Source of the DNA: Agreia sp. Leaf283
GTDB taxonomy: Bacteria; Actinomycetota; Actinomycetes; Actinomycetales; Microbacteriaceae
Length of the DNA stretch: 64,000 bases
Assembly (NCBI RefSeq): GCF_001422485.1
Contig: NZ_LMNF01000003.1
Coordinates: forward strand, 37,442-101,441
Direction: 5' to 3'
In this document: in pieces, positions 36,687 through 45,348 of the stretch
Layout: every line of letters begins with the position of its first letter
Position numbering within the stretch: the first letter of the stretch is position 1
Translations under genes and position numbers: made by a program
The notes under the pieces: model-generated
Databases searched by the model: none
The model's input: only the letters and a program-made list of their open reading frames with translations
What the model was told of the DNA's origin: nothing

Positions 36687-37121
36687 ATGCGAGGCGTCGC
36701 CGTTCTCGGCATGGCGCTCGTTGTGCTGTACATCGCCGTCGACGTCGTGCTGCAGTCCCTTCCGCCGCACTACAGCGTGATCTCGGATGCCGAGAGCAAT
36801 CTGGCGGTGGGCGAGTTCGGCATCGCGCCCACCACCACGACGGGCGCGGTGCACGTGGCATTCGCGACGACCGGCTTCCTGTGCGCCCTGGCGGGCATGC
36901 TGCTGCTGGCGGTCTGGATGCGCGACGCTGGGCGATTGGCCCGGGTGAGGCGTGCGGCCACCGGCTTCGTGGCGCTCGCCGCCGTCGGGCTCGTGCTGCT
37001 GGCCGTGTCGATCGCCTGGGCTCCGTCTGTCCTCGGTCTCACCGAGCGCGTGTGCCTGGCGGGCATCCTCGGATGGGCGTTCGTCGTGTGCTGGGGTGCG
37101 CGCCGCTCCTTCCGCCGCTGA
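36687..37121 (+). CDS. DUF998-like membrane protein
   Basis: The product (144 residues from this ATG) begins MRGVAVLGMALVVLYIAVD and has about four membrane helices; a periplasmic stretch YSVISDAESNLAVGEFG resembles DUF998 proteins, whose function is unknown. An ATG 39 bases upstream lies inside the ilvC hairpin, so I prefer the inner ATG, but neither has a good ribosome site. Expression may depend on read-through from ilvC. Confidence 0.65.
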   Translation: MRGVAVLGMALVVLYIAVDVVLQSLPPHYSVISDAESNLAVGEFGIAPTTTTGAVHVAFATTGFLCALAGMLLLAVWMRDAGRLARVRRAATGFVALAAVGLVLLAVSIAWAPSVLGLTERVCLAGILGWAFVVCWGARRSFRR

Positions 37122-37327
37122 GGTGTGCTGAGGTGCGGAGTACGGCCGCTTCGCCCCGTCCTGAGGCGGCCATTCTCCGCACTTCAGCGCGTGCGGCTCG
37201 AGAAAGGCTCGGCGCGACTCCGTGAGGTGTGGCGAATGGCCGTTCCCGGGCATCCGAAGGGGCTGTTTGCTGCACCTCGCGGCTGTCGGCCGCGTGACGC
37301 AGACGTTCCGGCGACACGCCGAGGCTG
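37122..37327. other. Intergenic region with diverged hairpin elements
   Basis: No gene is supported. Two related imperfect hairpins lie here: one near 37131-37187 (AGGTGCGGAGTACGGCCGC with a complementary GCGGCCATTCTCCGCACTT) and a more diverged one near 37224-37283 (GAGGTGTGGCGAATGGCC with CTGTTTGCTGCACCTC). They look like copies of a second repeat family. Confidence 0.5.
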
Positions 37328-37357
37328 TTGACACGCGACGCTGTGGCTCGGCATACT
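37328..37357 (+). promoter_or_regulatory. Promoter of the GH30 gene
   Basis: TTGACA and CATACT are separated by 18 bases. This is the best sigma-70-type match in the window and places the transcript start at about 37364, at the edge of the first operator. Confidence 0.65.
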
Positions 37358-37363
37358 CGATGA

Positions 37364-37381
37364 GATGTTTGCGTAAACATC
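37364..37381. promoter_or_regulatory. LacI-family operator 1 upstream of GH30
   Basis: GATGTTTGCGTAAACATC is a nearly perfect palindrome around a central CG, the hallmark of LacI-type regulator sites. It sits at the predicted transcript start, so binding would block transcription. Confidence 0.75.
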
Positions 37382-37396
37382 CCTGAATTTACCTCA

Positions 37397-37412
37397 GTGT
37401 TTGCGTTAACAC
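37397..37412. promoter_or_regulatory. LacI-family operator 2 upstream of GH30
   Basis: GTGTTTGCGTTAACAC repeats the operator about 32 bp downstream (three helical turns), so both dimers lie on the same DNA face. The matching LacI gene is not in the window. Confidence 0.75.
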
Positions 37413-37469
37413 GATTGCGCCGAGGGCTCCCGTGAGTATCGGCATTTCCAACGGAGGAAAGGTCCATCC

Positions 37470-40400
37470 ATGACAAAGACGTCACCCCTGAAGAGACGCG
37501 TGCTCGCGGCCACCACGGCCCTGGCTCTCGGTGCCCTGACACTCGGAGTGGGCGCGACGGCGGCGCCATCCGCCAGTGCTGCCGAGTCGACACCGATCAC
37601 GATCACGCCGAACCCCGCCTACCAGGGGGAGTCCTTCGAAGGCTGGGGAACGAGCCTCGTCTGGTTCGCCAACGCCACCGGCGGGTACCCCGACAGCATG
37701 CGTCAGGAACTGCTCGAGAAGGTGTTCGGAGAAGACGGTCTGAACCTGAACATCGCCCGTTACAACATCGGCGGCGGCAACGCCACGGACGTGCCGCCGT
37801 ACCTGCGGGCGGGTGGTGCGGTCGAGGGGTGGTGGAACCCCGACCTCGCGACTCCCGCAGGCAGTCCCGAGGTGACATCCACGTATGCCGACCGTGATGC
37901 GTACGCAGCGGCCTGGGACGCAAGCGATCCCGACGCGTACAACCTCGACGCCGACAAGACCCAGCGGTGGTGGGTGAGTGCGCTGAAGGACAAGATCACC
38001 AAATGGGAGGCCTTCAGCAACTCCCCGCCCTACTTCATGACCGAGAGCGGATACGTCTCCGGCGGCTTCGACTCCAGCGCCGAGCAACTCAAGCCGTCGG
38101 CGGTCGAAGACTTCGCCACGTACCTCAAGACCGCGGCCCAGACCGTGGAGAACGAGGAAGGCATCTCGTTCGACACGATCGAGCCCGTCAACGAGCCCAA
38201 CACCAACTACTGGGGCACAACCATCGACCCCGCCACCGGGTGGCCGAAGAAGGGCGGCCAGGAGGGCGCCCACGTCGGCCCCGCGATGCAGGACGCCGTC
38301 GTCAAGGCGCTGGCGGCCGAGCTGGCCAAGAGCGACACGACGACCACAGCGACGATCTCGGCCATGGACGAGACGAACCCGGGCACCTTCGTGACGAACT
38401 GGAACGGCTGGACCCAGGAGGCGAAGGACTCGGTGTCGCAGCTGAACGTGCACACCTACGGCACCTCCGGTCGCGTCAACGTGCGCGACATCGCCAAGAC
38501 GGCCGACAAGCCGCTCTGGATGAGCGAGATCGAGGGCGATTGGGACGGTACCGGCGTGAACAACCAGACCAATATGAACAACGGCATCGGCATGGCCACC
38601 CGCGTCATGGACGACCTGCGTGAGCTCGAGCCGTCGGCCTGGGTGCTGTGGCAGCCGGTCGAGGACTACTACAACATGCAGAAGGTCGAGAAGTTGAACT
38701 GGGGCAGTGTGCTCATCGACTTCGACTGCAACGCCGATGGGAACTCCGTTCGTCGCCTGGCCGACGGCGACGCCGATCCGTCGTGCAAGATCGTCACCAA
38801 CGCGAAGTACAACACCCTCCGCAACTTCACGCACTACATCCACCCGGGCGACCACATCATTCCCTCGACCAACGCCCAGACGACCTCGGCCGTGTCGGCA
38901 GACGGATCCGGGGTCACCCTCGTTCACGCCAACAGTGATTCGACGGCACGCACGATCACGGTCGACCTCTCGAAGTTCGGAGCGATCGCCCCGGGTGCAA
39001 CGCTGACCCCGATCGTGACGACCGAGTCTCCCGCCGACGACACGACGAAGAACGCTCTCATCGAGGGCGCCCCCGTCGCGATCGACCTCGCGTCGAAGAC
39101 GGCCGTCGTGACCGTTCCCGCGAAGTCGGTCAGCACCTTCGTGATCGACGGTGTCAGCGGCATCGCTCAGGGCGCCTCGCCCCTCGAAGACGGGCACACC
39201 TACCGCATTGTCGGCAAGCAGAGCGGCAAGGCCATCACGGCGAACACGGGCGCTCCCGCCGGCTCCACCCCGGGCGCGACGATCACGGCCCTGGCCGCGA
39301 CGACCGAGACGGCCGGCTCGCAGGTCTGGACCGCCGAGAAGGTGACCAACGGCACCTCTAACGCTGAGCGCTACGTTCTGCGCAGCGCATCGGGTCTCGT
39401 GCTGGCAGCCGACAGTCAGGGAACGCTGCTCGTCGATTCGACGCGGGAGAACGCGGCGGCGACGCCGTCGCAGCAGTGGATTCTGACGACGACCGACGGC
39501 GCGACATGGAGTCTGGTGAATGCCGCCTCTCCCCAGGCGCTCGAAGTGCCCGGTGGATCGACGGCCGAGGGCGCTCCCGTGAACGTGTACTCGTCGAACG
39601 GCGGCGCCAATCAGGCATGGTCGTTCCAGGACACGACACTCTCCGGTTTCGCCCCCGTGGTCGTGAGCACCATCGCGGGGATTCCCGCCCAGCTCCCCGC
39701 CACGGTGACGCCTCTCTACAACTCCGGGCCCGGGGCTCCGGTCGCGGTGACCTGGAACACGGAGGGCGTCGACTGGAACGCCGGTCCGCTGACCATCCCG
39801 GGTTCCGGCACCGACCTCTTCGGCACGGCATTCACCGATCTGTCGGCGACCGTCGAGGTCGGCGGGTTCGTGTCGACCGACCCCGTCTCGCTGACGAGCT
39901 ACGCCGGTGTGTCACGTGAGGCGGTGATCGCCGCGGCGCCCGCCACGGTTCCGGCACGGATCGGGCAGAGCAGCAACAGGTTCGACGCCCCCGTCTCGTG
40001 GGACTTCGATGCCGTCACCACCGAGAGCCTGGCGTCGGTCGGCGTCGTCACCGTTCCCGGCTCGGCACAGTCGAACGACCCCTCGGCAGAGCCGCTCGCG
40101 GCCACACTGTCGGTGATCCTGACGGAGCCCGGCGAGACGAACGTGGCCCCGCTGCCGTCGACGACGGCACAGGCGACGTCGACGGAGTCCGGCTATCCCG
40201 TAGACAACACGCGCAACGACGTCACGAGCGACAAAGGCTGGTCGAACTGGCGCAGCGGAACCAAGTCGACCTCGGACACCCTGAGCTACGACCTCGGCTC
40301 GTCGATGCCGTTGACTCACGCGAAGGTCTACTTCTACAAAGACGGCGGAACCACCAGCTGGGCGTCGGAGATCACCGTGCAGTACACGGATGCCTCCGGT

Positions 40401-41312
40401 GCGTGGACGACGGTTCCCGGTTCTCCGACGACCGTCGAGACGCCAGCCGACGGGTCCGCACCGGTGGTCGACGTGCCCCTGTCGGGCATCTCGACAGCTC
40501 AGCTGCGCGTGGTGCTCACGGCCTACCCGAACACGCACATGATCGTCTCGGAGGTGCAGATCTTCGCCCTGGCCTCGGGCGTGGCCTCCGTGTCCGATCT
40601 CGCGCGGCTCTCCGTGAACGGAACGGCTGTCGACGGCTTCGACGGGTCGACCCTGGAGTATGCCGTGCCCCTCTCGGGCTCGGCTCTGCCTGTCGTCACG
40701 GCCTCACCCGTCGACACCGCGGCGACGGTCGAGATCACCCAGCCGACGTCGGCCGTGGGCCCGGATGCCGCAGCAAACGTCACGGTTACGGCCGCCGACG
40801 GCGAGACGGTCTCGCGCTACACCGTCAGCTTCCCCCGCACGGTGACGGTGGCACCCGTCATCCTGGGCGACGGTGTCGTCGGATCCGAACTCGTGGCGAC
40901 CGCGACGGTGGACCCCGCCGATGCTGCTCTGTCATACGCCTGGACGAGGAACGGCGAGCTCATCGAGGGAGCCGTCTCCGCGCAATACACGCCGACTGCG
41001 ACCGATGTCGGCGCCTCGATCGCAGTGACGGCGACCGCGGTGGCCGAGGGGTACTCGACCGCCAGCGCCGACTCGAGAACGGTGGTCATCGCGGCCGCGG
41101 GCACGGGGCAGCCGGGAACGGGCGAGCCCGCATCCGGTTCGACGAAGCCGTCGGTGAATGTCTCCGATGCAGCGGGAACGGGTGGGGGCGCCCTCGCCCG
41201 CACCGGTGTCGACCCGTCGTGGAGCCTCGCGCTGGGCGCGGGAGGACTCTTGCTGGCGGTGGGAGTCGCACTCACCGCGGTGAGGCGTCGGCGTAGCTCG
41301 CTGGTCGAGTAG
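37470..41312 (+). CDS. Secreted wall-anchored GH30-type glycosidase with accessory domains
   Basis: The 1280-residue protein has a signal peptide (cut near residue 38), a GH30-like barrel (about 40-555, acid/base E242 in PVNEPNTNYW, nucleophile probably E353 in WMSEIEGDW; endo-beta-1,6-galactanase-like), a ricin-type lectin domain (about 570-700), an Ig-like domain, an F5/8 type C carbohydrate-binding domain (about 890-1035), further Ig/cadherin-like units, and an LARTG sorting signal (1242-1246), helix and RRRR tail for sortase E. GGAGGAAAGG precedes the ATG. Two LacI operators control it. The polysaccharide target is inferred, possibly arabinogalactan side chains. Confidence 0.88.
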   Translation: MTKTSPLKRRVLAATTALALGALTLGVGATAAPSASAAESTPITITPNPAYQGESFEGWGTSLVWFANATGGYPDSMRQELLEKVFGEDGLNLNIARYNIGGGNATDVPPYLRAGGAVEGWWNPDLATPAGSPEVTSTYADRDAYAAAWDASDPDAYNLDADKTQRWWVSALKDKITKWEAFSNSPPYFMTESGYVSGGFDSSAEQLKPSAVEDFATYLKTAAQTVENEEGISFDTIEPVNEPNTNYWGTTIDPATGWPKKGGQEGAHVGPAMQDAVVKALAAELAKSDTTTTATISAMDETNPGTFVTNWNGWTQEAKDSVSQLNVHTYGTSGRVNVRDIAKTADKPLWMSEIEGDWDGTGVNNQTNMNNGIGMATRVMDDLRELEPSAWVLWQPVEDYYNMQKVEKLNWGSVLIDFDCNADGNSVRRLADGDADPSCKIVTNAKYNTLRNFTHYIHPGDHIIPSTNAQTTSAVSADGSGVTLVHANSDSTARTITVDLSKFGAIAPGATLTPIVTTESPADDTTKNALIEGAPVAIDLASKTAVVTVPAKSVSTFVIDGVSGIAQGASPLEDGHTYRIVGKQSGKAITANTGAPAGSTPGATITALAATTETAGSQVWTAEKVTNGTSNAERYVLRSASGLVLAADSQGTLLVDSTRENAAATPSQQWILTTTDGATWSLVNAASPQALEVPGGSTAEGAPVNVYSSNGGANQAWSFQDTTLSGFAPVVVSTIAGIPAQLPATVTPLYNSGPGAPVAVTWNTEGVDWNAGPLTIPGSGTDLFGTAFTDLSATVEVGGFVSTDPVSLTSYAGVSREAVIAAAPATVPARIGQSSNRFDAPVSWDFDAVTTESLASVGVVTVPGSAQSNDPSAEPLAATLSVILTEPGETNVAPLPSTTAQATSTESGYPVDNTRNDVTSDKGWSNWRSGTKSTSDTLSYDLGSSMPLTHAKVYFYKDGGTTSWASEITVQYTDASGAWTTVPGSPTTVETPADGSAPVVDVPLSGISTAQLRVVLTAYPNTHMIVSEVQIFALASGVASVSDLARLSVNGTAVDGFDGSTLEYAVPLSGSALPVVTASPVDTAATVEITQPTSAVGPDAAANVTVTAADGETVSRYTVSFPRTVTVAPVILGDGVVGSELVATATVDPADAALSYAWTRNGELIEGAVSAQYTPTATDVGASIAVTATAVAEGYSTASADSRTVVIAAAGTGQPGTGEPASGSTKPSVNVSDAAGTGGGALARTGVDPSWSLALGAGGLLLAVGVALTAVRRRRSSLVE

Positions 41313-41367
41313 CGAGGAACGGGGAACGGGCGTATCGAGATCACGTCGCGAGTGGTCTCGATACGCC
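41301..41367. repeat. CTGGTCGAGTAGCGAGGAAC-type repeat at the end of the GH30 gene
   Basis: The element starts CTGGTCGAGTAGCGAGGAAC and ends TGGTCTCGATACGCC, with a 12-bp hairpin GGCGTATCGAGA/TCTCGATACGCC at 41329-41367. It supplies the last three codons and stop of the GH30 gene (LVE-stop) and probably serves as its terminator. Confidence 0.75.
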
Positions 41368-41423
41368 GACTCCTTCGTCGCGCGGGCGGGAATCTGTGCG
41401 GCGGTTCGCCTGTTGGGAGGATC

Positions 41424-42236
41424 ATGGACTCCGTGACCACACCCTCCACTTCTGCCGCCGAAGCCGATTTCCTCCGATTCCGGCAGGCACGCCACCGTTA
41501 CGTGACCTCGCCACAGGGGCCGCTCGCCCTGGTGAGCACGACCGAGATCGACTCCGAGCGGGAGATCGACGGGGTTCCCGGCGTCTGGGCGCCTCGCCCC
41601 GGCGGTGGCGGCGTGCGGGTGACCGCGGTCGCGACCGACGGCATCCGGGTCGACGGTGATCTTGTCGACGGCACTGTCGACATCGCCGGATCGGACACCG
41701 TCGTTCCCTCCACGCTGACGTTCGGTGGAGGAGTGACGGGAACGGTGTACCCGGGCCTCGAGGGCCACTACATCGTGCGCGTGTGGGATCCGGCGAACCC
41801 CAAGGCCGAGAGCTTCGACCGCATCTCGGCCTACGACTTCACCCCCGAGTGGGTTCTCGAGGGAACGTTCACCCCCACCGAGAAGCGCGCGATCGGCATC
41901 GAGCACATCAAAGACGACGGACGACTGCGCGACGAGGTTCTTCCGGGCGACATCGATGTGGTGATCGGCGGGCAGTCCCGCACGCTTGCCGCTTTCGAAG
42001 ACGAGGGAAAGCTGCTGCTGGTCTTCCAGGACCTCACGACCGGCGATGAGACCTACGACGTCGGCCGGTTTCTCGCCGTGCGCCCCCGCCGCGACGGCAC
42101 GGTCGAGCTCGACTTCAACCGTGCCTACATTCCGCCGTGCGGATTCTCGGACTGGTTCAACTGCCCCATGCCTCCGCAGCAGAACCGCTTCGTGTTCCCC
42201 GTCGATGCGGGGGAGAAGCGCGTCCTGTCGGTCTAG
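41424..42236 (+). CDS. DUF1684 family protein
   Basis: The 270-residue cytosolic protein matches DUF1684: FRQARHRYVTSPQGPLALVS at the start, a middle with DPANPKAESFDRISAYDF, then the conserved end DFNRAYIPPCGFSDWFNCPMPP, which is the family signature. Two cysteines in that end are conserved but the function is unknown. GGGAGG lies directly before the ATG. Confidence 0.9.
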   Translation: MDSVTTPSTSAAEADFLRFRQARHRYVTSPQGPLALVSTTEIDSEREIDGVPGVWAPRPGGGGVRVTAVATDGIRVDGDLVDGTVDIAGSDTVVPSTLTFGGGVTGTVYPGLEGHYIVRVWDPANPKAESFDRISAYDFTPEWVLEGTFTPTEKRAIGIEHIKDDGRLRDEVLPGDIDVVIGGQSRTLAAFEDEGKLLLVFQDLTTGDETYDVGRFLAVRPRRDGTVELDFNRAYIPPCGFSDWFNCPMPPQQNRFVFPVDAGEKRVLSV

Positions 42237-42252
42237 CCACTGGGTGGGCGGC

Positions 42253-42258
42253 TAATCT
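42253..42258 (+). promoter_or_regulatory. Candidate -10 element of a leaderless promoter
   Basis: TAATCT ends seven bases before the ATG of the next gene; no Shine-Dalgarno is present. Confidence 0.4.
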
Positions 42259-42265
42259 TGCGTAC

Positions 42266-42784
42266 ATGACGACGAGCCGCGATGACGATGCCCTGCACTG
42301 GGCCGGCGACGACGACCCCACGCTGACCCCGCCCATCCAGGCCGGCACCGCCCCCGCGGCGCCTTCTCCGGCGGCGACGTCGGCGGCACCCACGGCACCG
42401 GCTGAAGCTCCCACGGTTCTGGAGCAGGCCGAACTGGCCGAAGACGCCGAGGTCGAGGCCGAGCTCGCCGCGGCCGAGAAGGCATCTGCGCAGCTCAGCT
42501 CTGCCGCCCTCATCACCCTCGGAATCCTCGGCGGCGTCTATCTGCTCTACACGATCGGATGGGCCATCGTCGTCGCCCGCACGACCGTCACCTTCTTTCC
42601 TCTCGACAGTCTCTTCCTCGAGGTCTGCTTCAGAATCGGCCAGTTCCTCTCGATCGCGGCCGCACCGCTGTGGTTCGTGTCCACCCTGCTGCTGACCCAG
42701 AGGAGAACCTGGCGATCCCGCCTCGGCTGGCTGCTGCTCGGAGTCTTCGTGCTCGTGCCCTGGCCCTTCATCCAGGGAGCGTAG
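42266..42784 (+). CDS. Membrane protein with acidic Ala/Pro-rich N-terminus, function unknown
   Basis: The 172-residue product has a disordered cytoplasmic N-terminus (residues 1-85: TPPIQAGTAPAAPSPAATS, then VLEQAELAEDAEVEAELAAAEKA) and three membrane helices (about 86-108, 118-140 and 148-168). It overlaps nothing and is followed nine bases later by another small membrane protein, so they are probably one unit. No function can be assigned. Confidence 0.75.
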   Translation: MTTSRDDDALHWAGDDDPTLTPPIQAGTAPAAPSPAATSAAPTAPAEAPTVLEQAELAEDAEVEAELAAAEKASAQLSSAALITLGILGGVYLLYTIGWAIVVARTTVTFFPLDSLFLEVCFRIGQFLSIAAAPLWFVSTLLLTQRRTWRSRLGWLLLGVFVLVPWPFIQGA

Positions 42785-42793
42785 GACGTCACC

Positions 42794-43165
42794 ATGACCG
42801 ACAACACCACCACACCGCGCAACTCCGCCGGCACCGCCGCCAAGCCGGGCTTCCGCGAGCTCAGCTTCTCGAAGAAGGCCGGATGGGGCGTCGCGCTGCT
42901 CTTCGCGCTCATCTCGGCCATCTGGGTCTGGGTCGGCGTGGCCAATCTGTTCGAGGCCATCGCCACCTTCGGGTTCGCGCTCTCCGGCGTATCGTGGCTG
43001 GTCTTCATCGGATCGATCGCCGCGCCCATCGTCACCTACGGCCTGGGTTTCCTCGTCGGGTGGAGGCTGCCGGCCTGGGCGAAGGCCGTCGTCTTCCTCG
43101 TCGCGCTCGCCGTCGCCATGGTGATCAAGGCCGACCTCGAGTCGCTCCTGCTCGGCGGGCTCTAG
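42794..43165 (+). CDS. Small membrane protein, function unknown
   Basis: The 123-residue product has a polar start (TDNTTTPRNSAGTAAKPGF) and three membrane helices (about 30-50, 58-85, 93-110). Its end overlaps by four bases the stop of a convergent DoxX-family gene. No motif gives a function; it is probably co-transcribed with the membrane protein before it. Confidence 0.72.
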   Translation: MTDNTTTPRNSAGTAAKPGFRELSFSKKAGWGVALLFALISAIWVWVGVANLFEAIATFGFALSGVSWLVFIGSIAAPIVTYGLGFLVGWRLPAWAKAVVFLVALAVAMVIKADLESLLLGGL

Positions 43166-43563
43166 GCGGCGACGGCCACCCAGATGATGAGCGCGGCCAG
43201 CACGAGCTGGCCCGCGAGCCGAGGCCAGAACGGGATGGCGAGGGTTCCGAAGCGCTCCCGATTCGCGGCCGCATACGCGTTGGCGGGGAAGACGGCTGCC
43301 AGGAACACGACGAGCGCGATGCCGGCAGCGAGCCTCGTCTGCGGCACGAGCAGGCCGATGCCTCCCGCGATCTCGCAGGCGCCCGTGAGGTAGACCAGGT
43401 TCAGCGGACTGAGCAGGCCCTCGCGGCGAAGTGCCGGCGGAATCATCTTGGCCATCACCCGCGCGGACTTCGGCACGAAGTGATTGATGCCCATGCCGAT
43501 GAAGACCACGGCGATGATGATGCGAACGATCGTCACTATTACGGTCAGAGTCGCATCGGTCAT
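43162..43563 (-). CDS. DoxX-family membrane protein
   Basis: The 133-residue product has four membrane helices and DoxX features: FIGMGINHFVPKSARVMAKMIPP in the first loop, LTGACEIAGGIGLLVPQTRLAAGIALVVFLAAVFPAN-like core. Such proteins are small quinone- or redox-linked membrane proteins of unclear role. A GTG one codon earlier is an equal start. It is divergent from serA. Confidence 0.82.
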   Translation of the reverse strand: MTDATLTVIVTIVRIIIAVVFIGMGINHFVPKSARVMAKMIPPALRREGLLSPLNLVYLTGACEIAGGIGLLVPQTRLAAGIALVVFLAAVFPANAYAAANRERFGTLAIPFWPRLAGQLVLAALIIWVAVAA

Positions 43564-43651
43564 CACCCCATTGTGCCTGCCTCTAATATGGTTTCTGGCC
43601 GCGCAGTCCCGCGGAAATCCTCTTTACAGAGCCAAACCGAAGGATCGCTCC

Positions 43652-45241
43652 GTGTCGAAACCGGTTGTCTTGATCGCCGAAGAACTGTCGCCCGCCACCG
43701 TCGATGCCCTCGGCCCCGACTTCGATGTGGTGAACGTCGACGGCACAGACAGGCCCGCACTGCTGAGTGCGCTGGCCACCGCCGACGCCATCCTCGTGCG
43801 CAGCGCAACCAAGGTCGACGCCGAGGCGATCGCCGCCGCTCCCAGGCTCAAGGTCGTGGCCCGCGCAGGTGTCGGCCTCGACAACGTCGACATCAAGGCG
43901 GCTACCGCGGCCGGCGTCATGGTGGTCAACGCGCCCACCTCCAACATCATCTCGGCCGCCGAGCTCACCGTCGGTCACATCCTGAGCCTCGCCCGTCACA
44001 TCCCGGCCGCGCATTCGGCCCTGGCCGACGGCAAGTGGAAGCGCAGCGCCTACACGGGCGTCGAGCTCTACGAGAAGACGATCGGCATCATCGGCCTCGG
44101 CCGCATCGGTGCGTTGATCACCGCCCGCATGCAGGCGTTCGGCACCAACGTCGTGGCCTACGACCCCTACGTCACCTCGGCCCGCGCCCAGCAGCTGGGC
44201 GTCACGCTGCTCAGCCTCGACGAGCTGCTCGCGCAGAGCGACTTCATCACCATCCACATGCCGAAGACCCCCGAGACCACGGGCATGATCAGCGACGAGC
44301 AGCTGGCGCTGATGAAGCCCACCTCGTTCATCGTCAACGTCGCACGCGGCGGCCTCATCGACGAAGCCGCGCTCCACCGCGCGCTCACCGCGGGAACCAT
44401 CGCGGGCGCTGGACTCGACGTGTTCGTCAGCGAGCCGCCCACCGACTCGCCGTTGCTCGCCCTGCCGAACGTCGTGGTCACGCCCCACCTGGGCGCATCC
44501 ACCGATGAGGCGCAGGAGAAGGCGGGCGTCTCGGTCGCGAAGTCGGTTCGCCTCGCGTTGTCGGGCGAGCTGGTTCCGGATGCCGTCAACGTCGCCGGCG
44601 GAGTCATCGACCCGACGGTCCGACCCGGCATCCCCCTGGTCGAGAAGCTCGGCCAGGTGTTCTCCGGTCTTGCGCACAGCCCGCTCACGAGCGTCGATGT
44701 GATCGTGCGCGGCGAGATCGTCGACTTCGACGTGAGCGTCCTCAAGCTGGCCGCGCTCAAGGGCATCTTCACGAACGTCGTCAGCGAGACGGTGTCGTAC
44801 GTCAACGCTCCCTTGCTCGCCGAGCAGCGCGGCGTGACTGCTCGACTGATCACCGAGTCCGTGTCGGAGGAGTACCGCAACCTCATCACGCTCGAGGGCG
44901 CGCTGAGCGACGGATCGCAGATCTCGGTGTCGGGCACTCTCACCGGCACGAAGCAGATCGAGAAGATCGTCGAGATCAACGGCTACGACGTCGAGGTCCC
45001 GTTCGCGGAGCACCTCATCGTGATGACCTACGACGACCGCCCCGGCATCGTAGCGATCTACGGCAAGGAGTTCGGCGACGCCGACATCAACATCGCCGGA
45101 ATGCAGATCGCTCGCCACGTGGCCGGCGGCAAGGCGCTCAGCGTGCTGACCGTCGACTCGCCCGCCCCAGAGGAACTGCTCGAGAAGCTGCGCACGGCCA
45201 TCGACGCCGACTCGCTGCAGGAGATCGACCTCACGGAGTAG
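43652..45241 (+). CDS. serA: D-3-phosphoglycerate dehydrogenase
   Basis: The 529-residue enzyme starts serine synthesis. It has the substrate domain (VLIAEELSPATVDAL), the NAD motif GIIGLGRIGALITARM near residue 147, the catalytic arginine in VNVARGGLIDE, the catalytic His in VVVTPHLGASTDEAQ, an intervening ASB domain (about 315-450) and a C-terminal ACT domain (MTYDDRPGIVAIYG) for serine feedback. This long type is typical of actinobacteria. Start is GTG with AAGGAT upstream; TAATAT at 43584-43589 is a possible -10. Confidence 0.95.
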   Translation: MSKPVVLIAEELSPATVDALGPDFDVVNVDGTDRPALLSALATADAILVRSATKVDAEAIAAAPRLKVVARAGVGLDNVDIKAATAAGVMVVNAPTSNIISAAELTVGHILSLARHIPAAHSALADGKWKRSAYTGVELYEKTIGIIGLGRIGALITARMQAFGTNVVAYDPYVTSARAQQLGVTLLSLDELLAQSDFITIHMPKTPETTGMISDEQLALMKPTSFIVNVARGGLIDEAALHRALTAGTIAGAGLDVFVSEPPTDSPLLALPNVVVTPHLGASTDEAQEKAGVSVAKSVRLALSGELVPDAVNVAGGVIDPTVRPGIPLVEKLGQVFSGLAHSPLTSVDVIVRGEIVDFDVSVLKLAALKGIFTNVVSETVSYVNAPLLAEQRGVTARLITESVSEEYRNLITLEGALSDGSQISVSGTLTGTKQIEKIVEINGYDVEVPFAEHLIVMTYDDRPGIVAIYGKEFGDADINIAGMQIARHVAGGKALSVLTVDSPAPEELLEKLRTAIDADSLQEIDLTE

Positions 45242-45348
45242 CCGTTCGCTGAGCTTGTCGAAGCGGAGCCCGTTCGCTGAGCTTGTCGAATCGCGCCCGC
45301 GGGCCCTTCGACAGGCTCAGGGAACGATAGGCTCAGGGAACGATAGGC
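45242..45348. repeat. Cluster of palindromic repeats after serA
   Basis: Two forward copies with the variant TTCGCTGAGCTTGTCGAA, one reverse copy, and then two short duplications of AGGCTCAGGGAACGAT lie between convergent serA and tetR genes. The short duplication looks like slippage. Confidence 0.88.
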
